In this document: piece after piece, positions 1 through 11,400 of the stretch
Layout of the letters: each line of letters starts with the position of its first letter
Position numbering within the stretch: the first letter of the stretch is position 1
From: Paracyclopina nana
Lineage: Eukaryota > Arthropoda > Copepoda > Cyclopoida > Cyclopettidae
Direction: 5' to 3'
Assembly (NCBI GenBank): GCA_019096065.1
Contig: JAGUCH010000002.1
Location: 942,501-1,006,500 of the forward strand
DNA: 64,000 bases
Program-made: the position numbers and the translations under genes
The notes under the pieces: generated by a model
What the model saw: the letters and a program-made list of their open reading frames with translations, nothing else
The model's database searches: none
Told to the model about the DNA's origin: nothing

Positions 1-760
1 GAGTTTACTTTCAGTATTCAGTAGTTTATCTGTACAGTACAGCTTATTGTCTCAGTTTTGAATCAGTTTAGTATTAGAATTGTCTCAGTAGTTTTTCAGT
101 AAGAGCTAAGTATCTCAGTACTGAATAATTTAAGTCTCAGTATTGCCTCAGTATTTCTCAGCAAGAGCCAATAGTCTCAGTACTGAATAAGTAAGTTTAG
201 TGACTGAATTCCCTCAGTAGTTTCTCAGTTAGACCTTAGTGTCTCAGTACTGAATAATGTTAGTCTCAGTATTGCCTCAGTAGTTTCTCAGTAAGAACTT
301 ATAGTCTCAGTACTGAATAAGAAAGTTTAGTGTCAGAATTCCCTCAGTAGTTTTTCAGTTAGACCTTAGTGTCTCAGTACTGAATAATTTTAGTCTCAGT
401 ATTGCCTCAGTAGTTTCTCAGTAAGAACTTATAGTCTCAGTACTGAATGAGTAAGTTTAGTGACTGAATTCCCTCAGTAGTTTCTCAGTTGGAGCTTAGT
501 GTCTCAGTACTGAATAAGCTGTACCTCAGTAATACCTCAGTAGTTTTTCATTAAGAGCTGAGTGTCTCAGTACTTTAGTACTGAAAAAGTATAGTCTCAG
601 TGCTCAGTAGTTTCTCAGCAAGAGGTCATAGTGTCAAAACTGAATAAGTAAGCATAGTCTCAGTATCCCCTCAGTAGTTTCACAGTTAAAGCTTAGTGTC
701 TCAGTATACTAAATAAGTTTAGTCTCAGTATTACCTCAGTAGTTTAGAGCTTGTTATCTC
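1..760. repeat. minisatellite built on TCTCAGTACTGAATAA
   Basis: Short units such as TCTCAGTACTGAATAA and CCTCAGTAGTTTCTCAGT recur with a higher-order period of about 120 bp and degrade towards 850. No reading frame runs through it. It starts at the window edge, so its true left limit is unknown. Confidence 0.9.
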
Positions 761-1435
761 AGTTAATAATTAGCAAGGTCTTAATTGCCTCCTTTGTGTC
801 TCAGAAATCCCTTTGATAATTCTCAGTAATGGCTCAGTTCTTTTAAGCCTGGTCTCAATTTTAATCACAGCATGGAATTGAATTGAAGCAAAGTTATTCA
901 AAAGCAAAACTCATGCTTGAGTTCAGCTAATTGAACAGGATTAGCTATGCTCTACAGATAGACGATAATGCAGTGCAGAAAAGCAAATTGGTCCCCTTTA
1001 AAAGGAAAATGAATGCGACCTTCACTTGGAAAAATCCTCATAGATATTCCAATGCATTTCCATCCCCCAAATTGAGTGGTTAAAAGTTGACCTGAGAAAT
1101 GGGGGTTGAAAAAGCAGCAGACTTTTATATGCATCCTTGTGAAAGTTTTCACCCACTTTGAGAGCTCGTGAAATGACCTTAAAAAAGGTGGACCCCTCCC
1201 TGTGAGAGCTCTGAATAAATTCCCACTTTTGTCACCTGGGCCATAAATTTCAGAGGATTTCTTTTCCCCCAATGGCTACTTCGAGCCACCTGGGCGTCCA
1301 AGTCAATTTGCCTCGGATTACTTCTGGACTTCCAAAATTTCCTTTTTTCCACCTTGAATACAAGATCGTTGAGAAAAGGACGTTTCTCTATAAATTACAA
1401 GGCATTATGATCATATTTAAATGCTAAATTGAAAA
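761..1435. other. no gene seen
   Basis: Decaying edge of the minisatellite followed by unique AT-rich sequence. The small frames here lack splice sites, coding bias or recognisable motifs. Confidence 0.5.
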
Positions 1436-1745
1436 GCTGAGACTTCTTTAGAGGCTTTTTATCGTTTTTGGCACTTTTTGAAATTGGAAGAAACATTCCA
1501 GAATTCATAATTATTTACAATTTTACACTAGCTTTTTCGATATAAAATAGAGATTGTTAGCTTTTGGCACTTTTTTAAATTGGACAACATTCCAGAATTC
1601 ATAATAATTTGCAATATCACTCTAGCTTTTTCCATGTAAAAAAGAGACTGTTAGCTTTTGGCCCTTTTTTTAAATGGACAACATTCCAGAATTCAATGTA
1701 ATTTTCAATTTCACACTAGCTTTTTTCATATAGAATAGATATTCT
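1436..1745. repeat. three tandem units of about 105 bp
   Basis: The block containing AGCTTTTGGCAC, ACATTCCAGAATTCA and CACTAGCTTTTT appears three times in direct order with point differences. Non-coding. Confidence 0.8.
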
Positions 1746-2184
1746 TTAAAAGTTATCTAGATACTCTCCGCTACGTAATAATGGATGTCAAACCCGTCGG
1801 GCCTCCGCTCGGCGCTCCGCTCCGCTCGAAAGACCAGATTCCAGTTCTCCCTGCGAATGGGCCCTGTTCTATGGCAGACCAGGGGTAGACAGACATGACC
1901 ATGATCTTAGAAAAGCTGCCGATCTCGAAATTCTCGTTTTTGACTGCTAGTACAGCGTGTGCCTTATGTTGTAGTAGTACAACTAGGAATCCTGCTACCT
2001 TGAATTTCCTGTTTCGCATATAAAACAAGTTGGGCCACATCAATAGCTGAGACTTCTTCTACTAGCTCAGTGGCAATCCTAAAACACCATCAGCAACAAC
2101 AACCCTTGAAAATTGAGTGCGACCATTTGACGAAATTCGCCATTGGACCTTTGGACTCTCGCCGTGCTGCAACGAGTGCTTGAT
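1746..2184. other. no gene seen
   Basis: Unique sequence between the 105-bp tandem units and the MITE-like element. A 90-codon minus-strand frame here shows no splice signals or domain pattern and is treated as chance. Confidence 0.4.
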
Positions 2185-2565
2185 TTAATGTGGCGTTCAT
2201 CTACTACTTTTGAAATCGGGGCATTAACGGCGCGTTGGCCCGAATTCAGTTTTTGAGGCTGAAACTGACGTGGAAAATTGCTTTGAAAATTGGCCCGAAT
2301 TGACATTTTTCAGGCCAGTCTTCAAATCAGATTTTAGAATTGAGCTGAAATCAATCATTAAAAAATTGAAGTTTTAGCCAAAAGAAAAAAAAAATTTTTA
2401 ATGCAAAATATGTTCAATCTTGATGCTAAAAAACAACCTCAATTTGGCTTTATTTCCGTTTTTGAAACTGAAATTGATATTTCTCATTTGAAAAAGTGCC
2501 TTCTTTTAGAATATTGGTTTTAACGGAAATAAAAGAAGAAAGTGAACGTAGATGAACACCACATA
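2185..2565. mobile_element. MITE-like element, TIR TGTGGCGTTCATCTAC
   Basis: Left end contains TGTGGCGTTCATCTAC and the right end contains GTAGATGAACACCACA, its near-exact reverse complement. The element is about 380 bp with no transposase. The same TIR motif bounds related elements at 40.2-40.6 kb, 52.58-52.78 kb and 53.02-53.41 kb, defining a dispersed non-autonomous family. Confidence 0.6.
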
Positions 2566-3179
2566 AGAATGCAGTAAAGTGATTATTTGCCTAATTATTG
2601 TCTGCAATAAAAAATATATTTTTTTGCACTGAGGGATTGGCTCATAATCATTTCAAAGCCCGAAATAAAAACAAAGTGGGCGCGAAGACACAGTGGAAAA
2701 ATGGTGCACTTTTTGCAAGTCCTGCTGCAGCGCAAAAAGAGGCCACTGTGGGCGTGAGAATTAAAAAATGCAACCATTTTTACGGACAAATCTTGGCTGA
2801 AATAATAATGCATCTCATGTTGAGTTCATTTTCTCGTGAAAATAGCATTGAGTAACAAGTTTTTCTTTTTGTTTGAACATCTCGTTTTGTCGCCAAATGT
2901 CGTAGGAGTGAAGGAAACGAGTTTTGCTGGCTTCAACATCTAAACACAATTAATCTTGGCCCCGATTATTGCTATGTATTGAAAAGTGCACACATGAGCC
3001 AATTGACAGCCCGACCGACCAGCAAATATCATTCAATCTCTCGTGATAATAAGCAATTCTGGGCTCAATTCAAGCTTTCATTTGCATTCCGTCAGCTGAT
3101 ATGAAGCAAGAACTGAGTTTGTTACTTTTGATGAGAAACCGAATTGACCAAATTGAATTTATGCTGAGTCATGATACCA
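2566..3179. other. no gene seen
   Basis: AT-rich unique sequence. Short overlapping frames on both strands near 2.6-2.8 kb are mutually antisense and show no coding signature. Confidence 0.4.
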
Positions 3180-3885
3180 ATTTTCACAACTCAGTTAAAG
3201 TTGAGTTGAAGTTGAATTAAGGCTCTGTTAAAGTTGAATTTAAGCTGAGTTGAAGCTGAATTAAAGCTGAGTCGAAGCTGAATTAAAGCTGAATCAAAGC
3301 TGAATCAAAGCTGAGTTGAAGCTGAATTGAAGCTGAATTAAGGCTGAGTTGAAGTTGAGTCAAAGCTGAGTTGAAGCTGAATTAAAGCTGAGTTGAAGTT
3401 GAATTACAGCAGAGTCATTGCTGAGTTAAAGCTGAGTCAGAGGTTAATTAAAGCTGAGCCAAAGCCTAATTAAAGCCGAGTTGAAGCTGAATTAAAAGTT
3501 GACATGAAGCTGGGTTAAAGCTGAGATGTCAGCTGAATTAAAGCTGAGTTGAGGCTGAATTAAACTTTGGCTGAAGCAGGATTAAAGCTGAGTCGAAGCT
3601 GAATTAAAGCTGAGTCAAAGCTGAATCAAAGCTGAGTTGAAGCTGGATTAAAGGTGAGTTGAATCTCAATAAATACTGAGTCAAAGCTAAACTCAAGCTG
3701 AGTCTATACTGAGTCTACGCTATGTTAAAGCTGATTAGAAGCTGAGTTAAAGATAAATTCAATAATTGGGCAAAAACTGATTTAAAGCTGATCCAAAGTT
3801 GGAAAAAGAGTGATCTAATACTGAGCCGAAGCTGGGTCAAAGATTAATCCAAGCTGAGTAAAGTGAGGGTCAAAGCTGAAAAGTA
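3180..3885. repeat. minisatellite of AAGCTGAGTTGAAGCTGAATT units
   Basis: About 700 bp of 10-11 bp half-units (AAGCTGAGTT or AAGCTGAATT) in direct order, degenerating towards the right. Non-coding. Confidence 0.9.
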
Positions 3886-6400
3886 ATGTAATAGTGCAGC
3901 AAGAAGCCAAGACAAGCACTTTAAACTTTTTGACTTTATTGGCAGCTGAGATTTGAATAGTTTGCTGTCAGATGCATGCAATTTCAGGCCACTGAAGCTC
4001 GAGCATTTTTCTTGGCTCGACCTTGTGGAAAAAGAGCCATTTTGGAGGATTAAAAGCCTAATTTATTGAGCCACTTTTGCTAAAAGCTTTTTCTTCTCTC
4101 AATTGCGTGACCATTTATCAATGTTGAGAATAAGAAATTGATACCCAAGGAAGAAAAAACCTTGAGCTCTTATTTTAAAGTTTGCGTGACATTCAAAAAA
4201 ATAAAAGGTCTTTTTTCACATAGTACATACATTTCGCCAAATTGGCTTTGTTGGTGATTTAATATTATGTATGTGGAATGTTTGTCCACTCACCAAACAC
4301 TTCTCATGTTCGGACCTAAGCCTCTTTGTTCACCTGAGCCTATTAAATAATGGGGTGGTCATCTACTGTGCCCAACTTGCAGTAGATGACCTCACACTTT
4401 AAAGCACAAATACTAATGTGCTTCCTTCTTTATATCATTGATTAGCATATTAAGTGAATCAAGGGTTAGTTTTATTTATGGCTTTGATTTTAAAGATATT
4501 TTTGGATTTTCCTTGAAAAAACAGTTTTTTGCCTTTGTGACTTTCCAAGCAATCTAATTTGCAGTTTTCAAAAATTGGAACTAAAAAAAGTTGGTTTAAA
4601 AGAATAAATTGGAATTAAAAGATGACTAAGCCAAAAAAAGAGCAAAGAAATAAGATTGTTTACAGTGCGCGGGTCATGGCGCGGCACGCCCTGAAATGTA
4701 AACAAAACAAGCTGTGGCTGAAGACTTACGAATTATTAGTGATGCTTTTCATAGATGCAGCATCAGCTATAAAGCAATATAGCCATTATTTGCACTGCCT
4801 TGTCAGCTCAGTTGGCAATGAACTCATCAGATGTGCTGCAACTGCTACTACTATTCAGCATTAAGGATGAGTGTGCAAAATTGTCCTCCTGTAAGTCTAT
4901 TGTGTACCGGAAGCCAAAACTTGACCTTACTTCCCACAGGTCAAAAGCAGATCCAGCCATTGATAGTTGAATTTGAAATGCCTGCAATTGTCCACTGAAC
5001 TTCAAGAGATTGTTTTTTAAAAATAATAATTGTTAAAATGGCGGTAGGCCCTAATGTTTCAGGCTAATTTGCTATAGCTGGTAAATTAACGTATAATTAA
5101 TTAGGCGCACTTAAATACATTCATGAAGCGAAAGCAATAAATGATCGCCTTTTTACATTGACTGCATTAGAGTAAGCGTGTCATTTTTAGTTTTGATCTG
5201 ACAAACTGCACGTGATTGATCCAACCAAAAGAGGAGTTCTCAAAGGATTGAGCATTCAAGATGCGAGTCTGAGTCTGTCTGAGTACTTAAAGCAATTTTG
5301 TTGTTGTCTCTTGATAACAGTTCGTCCTTCACAAGTTCATAGACAGAGAGATCTAAGAGGGTCAATCTGGCCAAACCTTTTCTTGCCGCCCCTTTTTCAC
5401 TTCACATGGCATGTCAACTCGGATGGTCACTTAGAATTTAACGAGCACAGCAGCCGAGGAGATTATCATTTCAGCTCCTTTAAAAATGAACCTACCTGGG
5501 AAAATGACGTGGGCTGGCCCTCAAAAACCTATACTACAAATAAATATACGATATGTGACAAGAGTACAAATGAAACGACTGTTTCCAATCGCTACCAATC
5601 AGAAGTGGAGCAAGACTCAGCCAGACTCATGTTTTCATCCGGAATGCTCAATCCTCAGAGGTTCCCTTTTTGGCTTGGCGCAATCTCGTGCAGTTTGTAA
5701 GAAGAGAACTAGAAGCGTCTCGAGTGCTTCTCAGCAGTTAATGTTCAATTCAAAGCGTTTATTTCTTTTGCGACATTTCGCTTAAAAAGTGCGCTTAATT
5801 CAACATTAACGCTCTAATTGGGCGTGTATACACTCTAGATATTTGTCAGTGGAAGCTGCCGCTGTGCAACTGATGATTGCAGCTTGGAGAGTGTTTATCG
5901 ATTGATCAGTCCCACTTTAGCCAAGGGTCATGGCATATTAGCTGTGCAGGCCAGCTAGCCAGCATCAGCCTACGCCTTGTGGTGGACCTAGCTCAATTCA
6001 ATTGAGCTGAGCTGAACTGGCCAAATGTACTACTACAACAACATGCCCAACAATTCATGACCACAATGTGTGTCCTCACTCGCTGCTACTTCTTATGAAA
6101 TGATCCACCAAATTTAAGGCCTCATTTTGCTATTTATGACACTCACTCAGGTTGGTGGTGCTCGACTTTGAGGCACATAAACTAGGGTTATAATATCTGT
6201 TGGGAGTTGGCTCAAGGCATTAAAGCTCTCTGTCAGATTAGAGCAGAAGTTGAATCTTTTTGAAAAACTTGGGCAACTGACCAGTGGAAAAATAGATGAT
6301 CAATGCATTTTGCAAACTTTCTAATTAATGCCAACATATCTCACTCCACTTCATTTACTCTAGGTCACGAGCTGGGCATTATTACATAATTGCAAAAGGT
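3886..6400. other. 2.5 kb gene-poor interval
   Basis: Contains no gene I can support. A GC-rich near-palindromic block lies at about 4655-4710 (GCGCGGGTC...GCACGCC between TTGTTTACA and TGTAAACA) and recurs near 10.31 kb. The 162-codon plus frame ending at 5700 begins with GTG, lacks splice sites and matches nothing I know. Confidence 0.45.
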
Positions 6401-6738
6401 CCTAGGCGGAGTTCACCTCTATGTAATTATGACTAATGAACATATTTCTATTAAGCTTTGGGGAGCTGAAAATCAATGCTTGAAAAATGCTGAGCCAAAT
6501 TTTTTCAAATGTTTTGTTTTGAGAATGCCAGAAAGTGTAATTCAAAGCTAAAAAGTGCCATTTGTAAGAGTTTTGAAATATTTTCAAAACAAATTGGAAA
6601 ATTGCTCAAAAAGTATACTTTAGAATCTAACATTCAAAGCAGAATTGCAAAATTTCAAGAGTTTTTGGAAGTGAAAAAAAAAGCAGGAAAATGCAATTTA
6701 GATTTATTGGGTTACTCAGATGAACGCCACATCCAATG
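6401..6738. mobile_element. degenerate MITE-like element
   Basis: The right end has AGATGAACGCCACAT, the TIR motif of the 2.2-kb element. The left end has GGCGGAGTTCACCTCT, a weak inverted match. AT-rich interior without coding capacity. Confidence 0.35.
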
Positions 6739-7431
6739 TTAATGCAGAGAATGCTCTTTTTGCTCCAATCATTCTTTGAGGCCATTTCAGCAGAGCCATG
6801 GCAAAAAAATATGAGAGTCTAGCCACTTTGTTGTGAGTGTGTCATTTCTTGGTCAAAAATGATGGGGAGATTTTGGCCACCACATGTGTGAGTGAAGTGG
6901 TGAAGAAAAAACATTCCATTTTCAGCTGGTGTGGCAGTTTTGTCACTTTTCTCTCAGCTTGTCATGGCAAAGATGAATGATATTGACCTCAGAGAGATTT
7001 TATTATTGTTGACCCTTTAAAAGCGAGAAGCTTCTTCTCAGCAGTGGGTGAGCGTGGGCGGAAATGGAGTGTCATCAATTGTAAACAAACAGCTGACTTT
7101 TTTATGCTCGCTTTTTTTTTCGAATATGTCATCCTCCATACTTTTGCTTTGTTATTGATTGTAATGCCCATTTCATGCGCCAACAAAAGCAATTGTTTAA
7201 AGTAGTGAACTCCTCGTCGCATGGCTTTGAGCACACATGTCACCAACCGGAATGTTGACATCCCTAGGATTGACAATTTTGTGCCAACTCTCGACACTTA
7301 TTTGCAATTTTTAAAATCCGCCATCCCAATAAACTAATGAATCAACGATAGTTCCACTAAGACATTATTACACTCATCAATGTAATGGGCTTGATTACCT
7401 ATACGATAGAAATAGAAACAAACTTGACTTT
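6739..7431. other. no gene seen
   Basis: Unique AT-rich sequence. The 102-codon minus-strand frame has no splice context or recognisable domain. Confidence 0.4.
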
Positions 7432-7576
7432 GGCTTATAATCTTCCACGTCTTTGATCGTGGCATGCTCACGGTAGTTATCAGTTCTTATTTACTGACAT
7501 TGCAACCTCGTCAGTAAATAAGAACCGATAACAACCGTGAGCATGCCACGATCAAAGACGCGGAAGATAATAAGCC
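7432..7576. repeat. near-perfect hairpin, 67-bp arms
   Basis: Arms at 7432-7498 and 7510-7576 are reverse complements with about four mismatches, separated by an 11-bp loop. The shared core includes TTTGATCGTGGCATGCTCAC. It is either a foldback element or a structured RNA precursor; no protein is encoded. Confidence 0.85.
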
Positions 7577-8493
7577 TTAAATGCAAGTTTTGGAAAAATA
7601 TACGTAACTTATATTATGTTATTGAGCGAATTAATAAACGCGCACATCATTCAGAATGTGGAACGATTGGTTTGCTCTTGTATTGTGAGTAAGCGACTAT
7701 TTTGCAGGTAGGATTGTGCAAACTAGTGAGCTCAACATTCTGGTTGGTGGCATGCGTGCACTTGCACATTTCTGAAGGATACAAACGTCGTTTCAAAGCG
7801 TCCATCAAGTGTGCGGTCATTTTTTCAATGCTCAACAACTATCAGCTATGCAGTATACAGAAGAGCTCTGCTACATCTCTGCTCGAGCTGCGAGCCACGC
7901 CAAAGCGCTGCAGCAATCGGCTATCAGAGTGGACAATCTTGGAGGGTCTTGGGATCCAACCCAATTGGGATCATCAGGCTCGAAGAAAAGCTCAAATGAC
8001 ACCTTTACAGCCTTTTTCAAGTCCCTTTAAAAGGCCTGGGATCCTGGGGAGAATCCTGGCAAACCGGCTTGACTGGAAAAGTGTTTCTGCGTCAATCATC
8101 CACCTGCTTTCAATGAAAACGGGTTTGACCCCAGAGCGCGTCAGCTGACTGTTGTCAAAACGCGAGCCGGCGGCGCGGGGTCGCTTTTTTTAAGGCCTTT
8201 TTTTAAATATCACACATATAGTATGTGAATCCGCCAATAGCTCGCGTTGGTAACACACACACACATGAGCACAGAGAGATAAAGGGGCCAGCATTGAGCT
8301 GAGCCCACAGTGGGCGAGCAGGCGCGCATGTGGGGCGCGCGCGCGTGCACAGTGCGCGGCAGGCGCGCCAAGATGTTGTCAAGTCTCCATTGGGTCGGGC
8401 TGAGATCAATACAACTTGTTGCTCGCACGATTAGCATCAGCAAAGGCCAGAAAATTGAAAATTGGCCTTTTTGGGCGGAGAATTGCCGAAAAC
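7577..8493 (+). promoter_or_regulatory. upstream region of grainyhead, GC-rich from 8.16 kb
   Basis: From about 8160 to 8420 base composition changes sharply: GCCGGCGGCGCGGGG, an (AC)n stretch and a GCGCGCGCGTGC run precede the first in-frame ATG at 8494. This looks like promoter or 5' UTR sequence of the downstream gene. No TATA box is obvious. The frame covering 7702-8148 starts at TTG and is not supported. Confidence 0.45.
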
Positions 8494-11400
8494 ATGCCCG
8501 ATGTGAAAGCCAAGACGAGGGGCGTGGCCAGAAACACGAATGTCAACAAAGGCAAAGGCCCCGCAAAAGCCCCTGGCATAACCGGTTTGACAAGAACGGC
8601 GGCGTCAGCTGACGACCAACCGGACAACAACAACGGTAAGAGCCTGTTTTTGCATATAATAAATACTGACGCAATTTTCCGGTTTTCGCTCCTTTTATTT
8701 GGGCTGACGCACTTCTACACTGTTTTCAAGTTTGAAAATGTGACAGTTGATTTATTATTATTTTTGCTTTCGTGGTTTTTCAAAAATGCAGTTTTGCGTT
8801 GTGGAAATATGCGCGATCTTTTTTTAAATGGCTCACTGTGTGCCATTATGCATTTTGCGCAGTGTCTTCAGTTACGTAGACTTGAACGCGCGCGTGCACT
8901 GTTGACCATCACGCGCGCCCCGTAAATTCGACTGATGTCCCGTTCATCTAAGAGTTGTCAAGAATTAGTTGTTTTTTTTGTTTGGGTGCAAAGTAGGCTT
9001 TTTTGCAAACTTTGCGGTCATTTTGAAGTAGGCAGGCAAAATTGGATTTCAATTTTTGGGTATTTAAAGATGCAACTGAATAGGGAAATAATTTAGATTT
9101 TTGCAGTATTTGCGTCTTTTTTATCGCATTTTCAGAGTTTTGGGTCAGTTCCACCTCCCGAAAATCAACAAAAAGAGCTGATAGCAATTTTTGACAACGA
9201 GGCTCCATTTTTAGCCACAAAGTGATTATTTGTTAGCTTTGTGCTGATCTAGTCACACTATTGAATTACTGAGGAAATCCGAGTCGAACATCTTGCACAT
9301 TTTCTTCAAGCTTTAGCTTCAAATTTAGATTCGAATTTGCACTAAAAATTGTTCAAATACATAATTTTTGGCAGCTCTGAAAATATTTGAAATCAGACAT
9401 AATTTGAGTATTTTTGAGTAAATATTTTCTTTAAAAGTTAGATACTGCTATAATATAGGTTGAAGAACAGTTTAAAAATTCCTTAATAAATCCTGTCATT
9501 AATCTCTCCTTAGTTGGAGCCAGGCTAAGAAATATATGGGCAAGACAGCTTTGGCCTTGATTCCACTCAATGGTAGTATATAATGTGTCACTGTCAATAA
9601 ATGTGACCACTACGACGACGATTTTTGCCCGTAACAAAAATCCCACGGTTTTCCCTCATTTAAGACTAGCACTCAAAATTTGCCTCAGAAATGTCAATAA
9701 AGCCAAAAAAGGGGGCGAGTTGTTTTTCCCACCAAATCTCTCCCAACTTTGTTTTTCCTCTAGATAAATATCTTTTTAAAAAGATGGTAAACAAAATAAC
9801 ACAGCATGTTTTTCAGGGTTTTTTTTTCTCAAGTGGGGAAAATGATTATTAAAATTCTGCATGTTTTGTCTGCATGAACTGCCATTTTTTTTGCACTTAC
9901 CTCGAGGCCTTTCTGTCCTGTCAAGATTTTCCTCAAAAGGTTAAAAACAGAATTGCGTGCTATTGATAATAATGATTCTGACATGATTTTTCGCGAGAGA
10001 AAAACAACCTCAAAAACACCAACCTTCATGTGCAATAAAACCGAGAAAAGTGACCCATGTGGAGGTCATTATTTTCCCCTCGTTTTCATGCACCAGCTTA
10101 AAATTGGAGCTTCCCTTTAAAACCACGTGGCAGTCAGCTGTTTTTTGTTTTGATTAACTTTTCCCAGAAAAGCTTGCCTACTCTAATGAATCACACAAAT
10201 TTGATGCCTTAAATACAAATCCATTTAAGCTACTTTAGCCAAAAAAAAAGCCAAAAAAAAGCTTCCTTGCTGTGCTGTTAAAGGTTATAGCTTGATGACG
10301 TCATAATTTGTTTACAACACGCGGGTCGCCGCCCGGCACGGCTTGTTTACATTTCTACTTGCGCGCGCGCGCGCGCTGCGACCACGTGTTTTCCGGGTTG
10401 TTTTGCTCGCGCCTCGCGAAAAATATGGATCATGTCAGGAGGGGGAAAGTTTTGACCATGTGCAAAATTGATTTGGCATGTAAGGAGCAGCAGCGTTGAG
10501 CTTCCTCGTGTGGTGTCTGCGAATGAGTGCCTAAGGTGTTTTTCCAGGCCCATCAATAGCTGTGGCAGCAGCAGCAGTGGAATCGACGGCGACTTCGTTG
10601 GTCCTCGCGGAAAACGTGGCGCCCAACGCGGGGGACTCGAGCGGAGGAGCAGCGCAAGGCAAAGGGTCAAACCATCTCAGTCTTAGTAGCAGCTCAGCAT
10701 CCAGTGACACAATTACTCCGCCGGTCGCCAACAACAACAACAATAATAATAACAACAACAGCACAAATAGTGCGGGAAAAAAGCACCTGAATGGCAGCAG
10801 GAGCCGGAGGATTGCTCCGCCGCTAAAACAAGTGACCTTGAGTGCTACTCCTGTAACGGCAACAACAGGTGAGTTTATGATGCATGAAATTTTTTTTTGG
10901 GTGGATTATGTCCTTTAACAACAGCATATTGGGATTGTTGTGATCGTTGTTATCTTTTGGGTTGCGTTGTTGGACAAGCCAATTTGAGGCTTGACATTTT
11001 CTCCAAACCAAGTGTGACTCTGATGAAACTCGGGTGAACTCTTTGCATTTCGATTTCAGTTTGCCAAACTGAAATTGCATTTTTAAGCATTTTTTACATT
11101 CATTTATAGTTAATTGGGAGGTTTTAGTTTGAACTCAAAAGTTACCTTTTCCGCTTCAAGAATGATGGATGTAATCAATTATTTAATTTGCAAAAAGAGC
11201 GAGAAAATGCATTAAGGCACTAAGGTTTCGCAGAACGTTACATAATTAAGGTTATCATAATTACATAATGATTTGTCTTTTGAATTAATAAACTACTTTC
11301 AACTGTTTCAACTTTTAGCAGTAACTATGAAAACAACAGCCCTTACCCAACATTTTTAAGCGACATTGGCTGGGTTCTAAGAACATTGCATAATTAAGAT

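Noticed and set aside
5212..5700. 162-codon plus-strand frame
   Set aside because: Begins with GTG, overlaps another frame of similar length, and shows no domain, signal or splice context.
7702..8148. 148-codon plus-strand frame upstream of grh
   Set aside because: TTG start, no recognisable motif, three overlapping frames of similar size.
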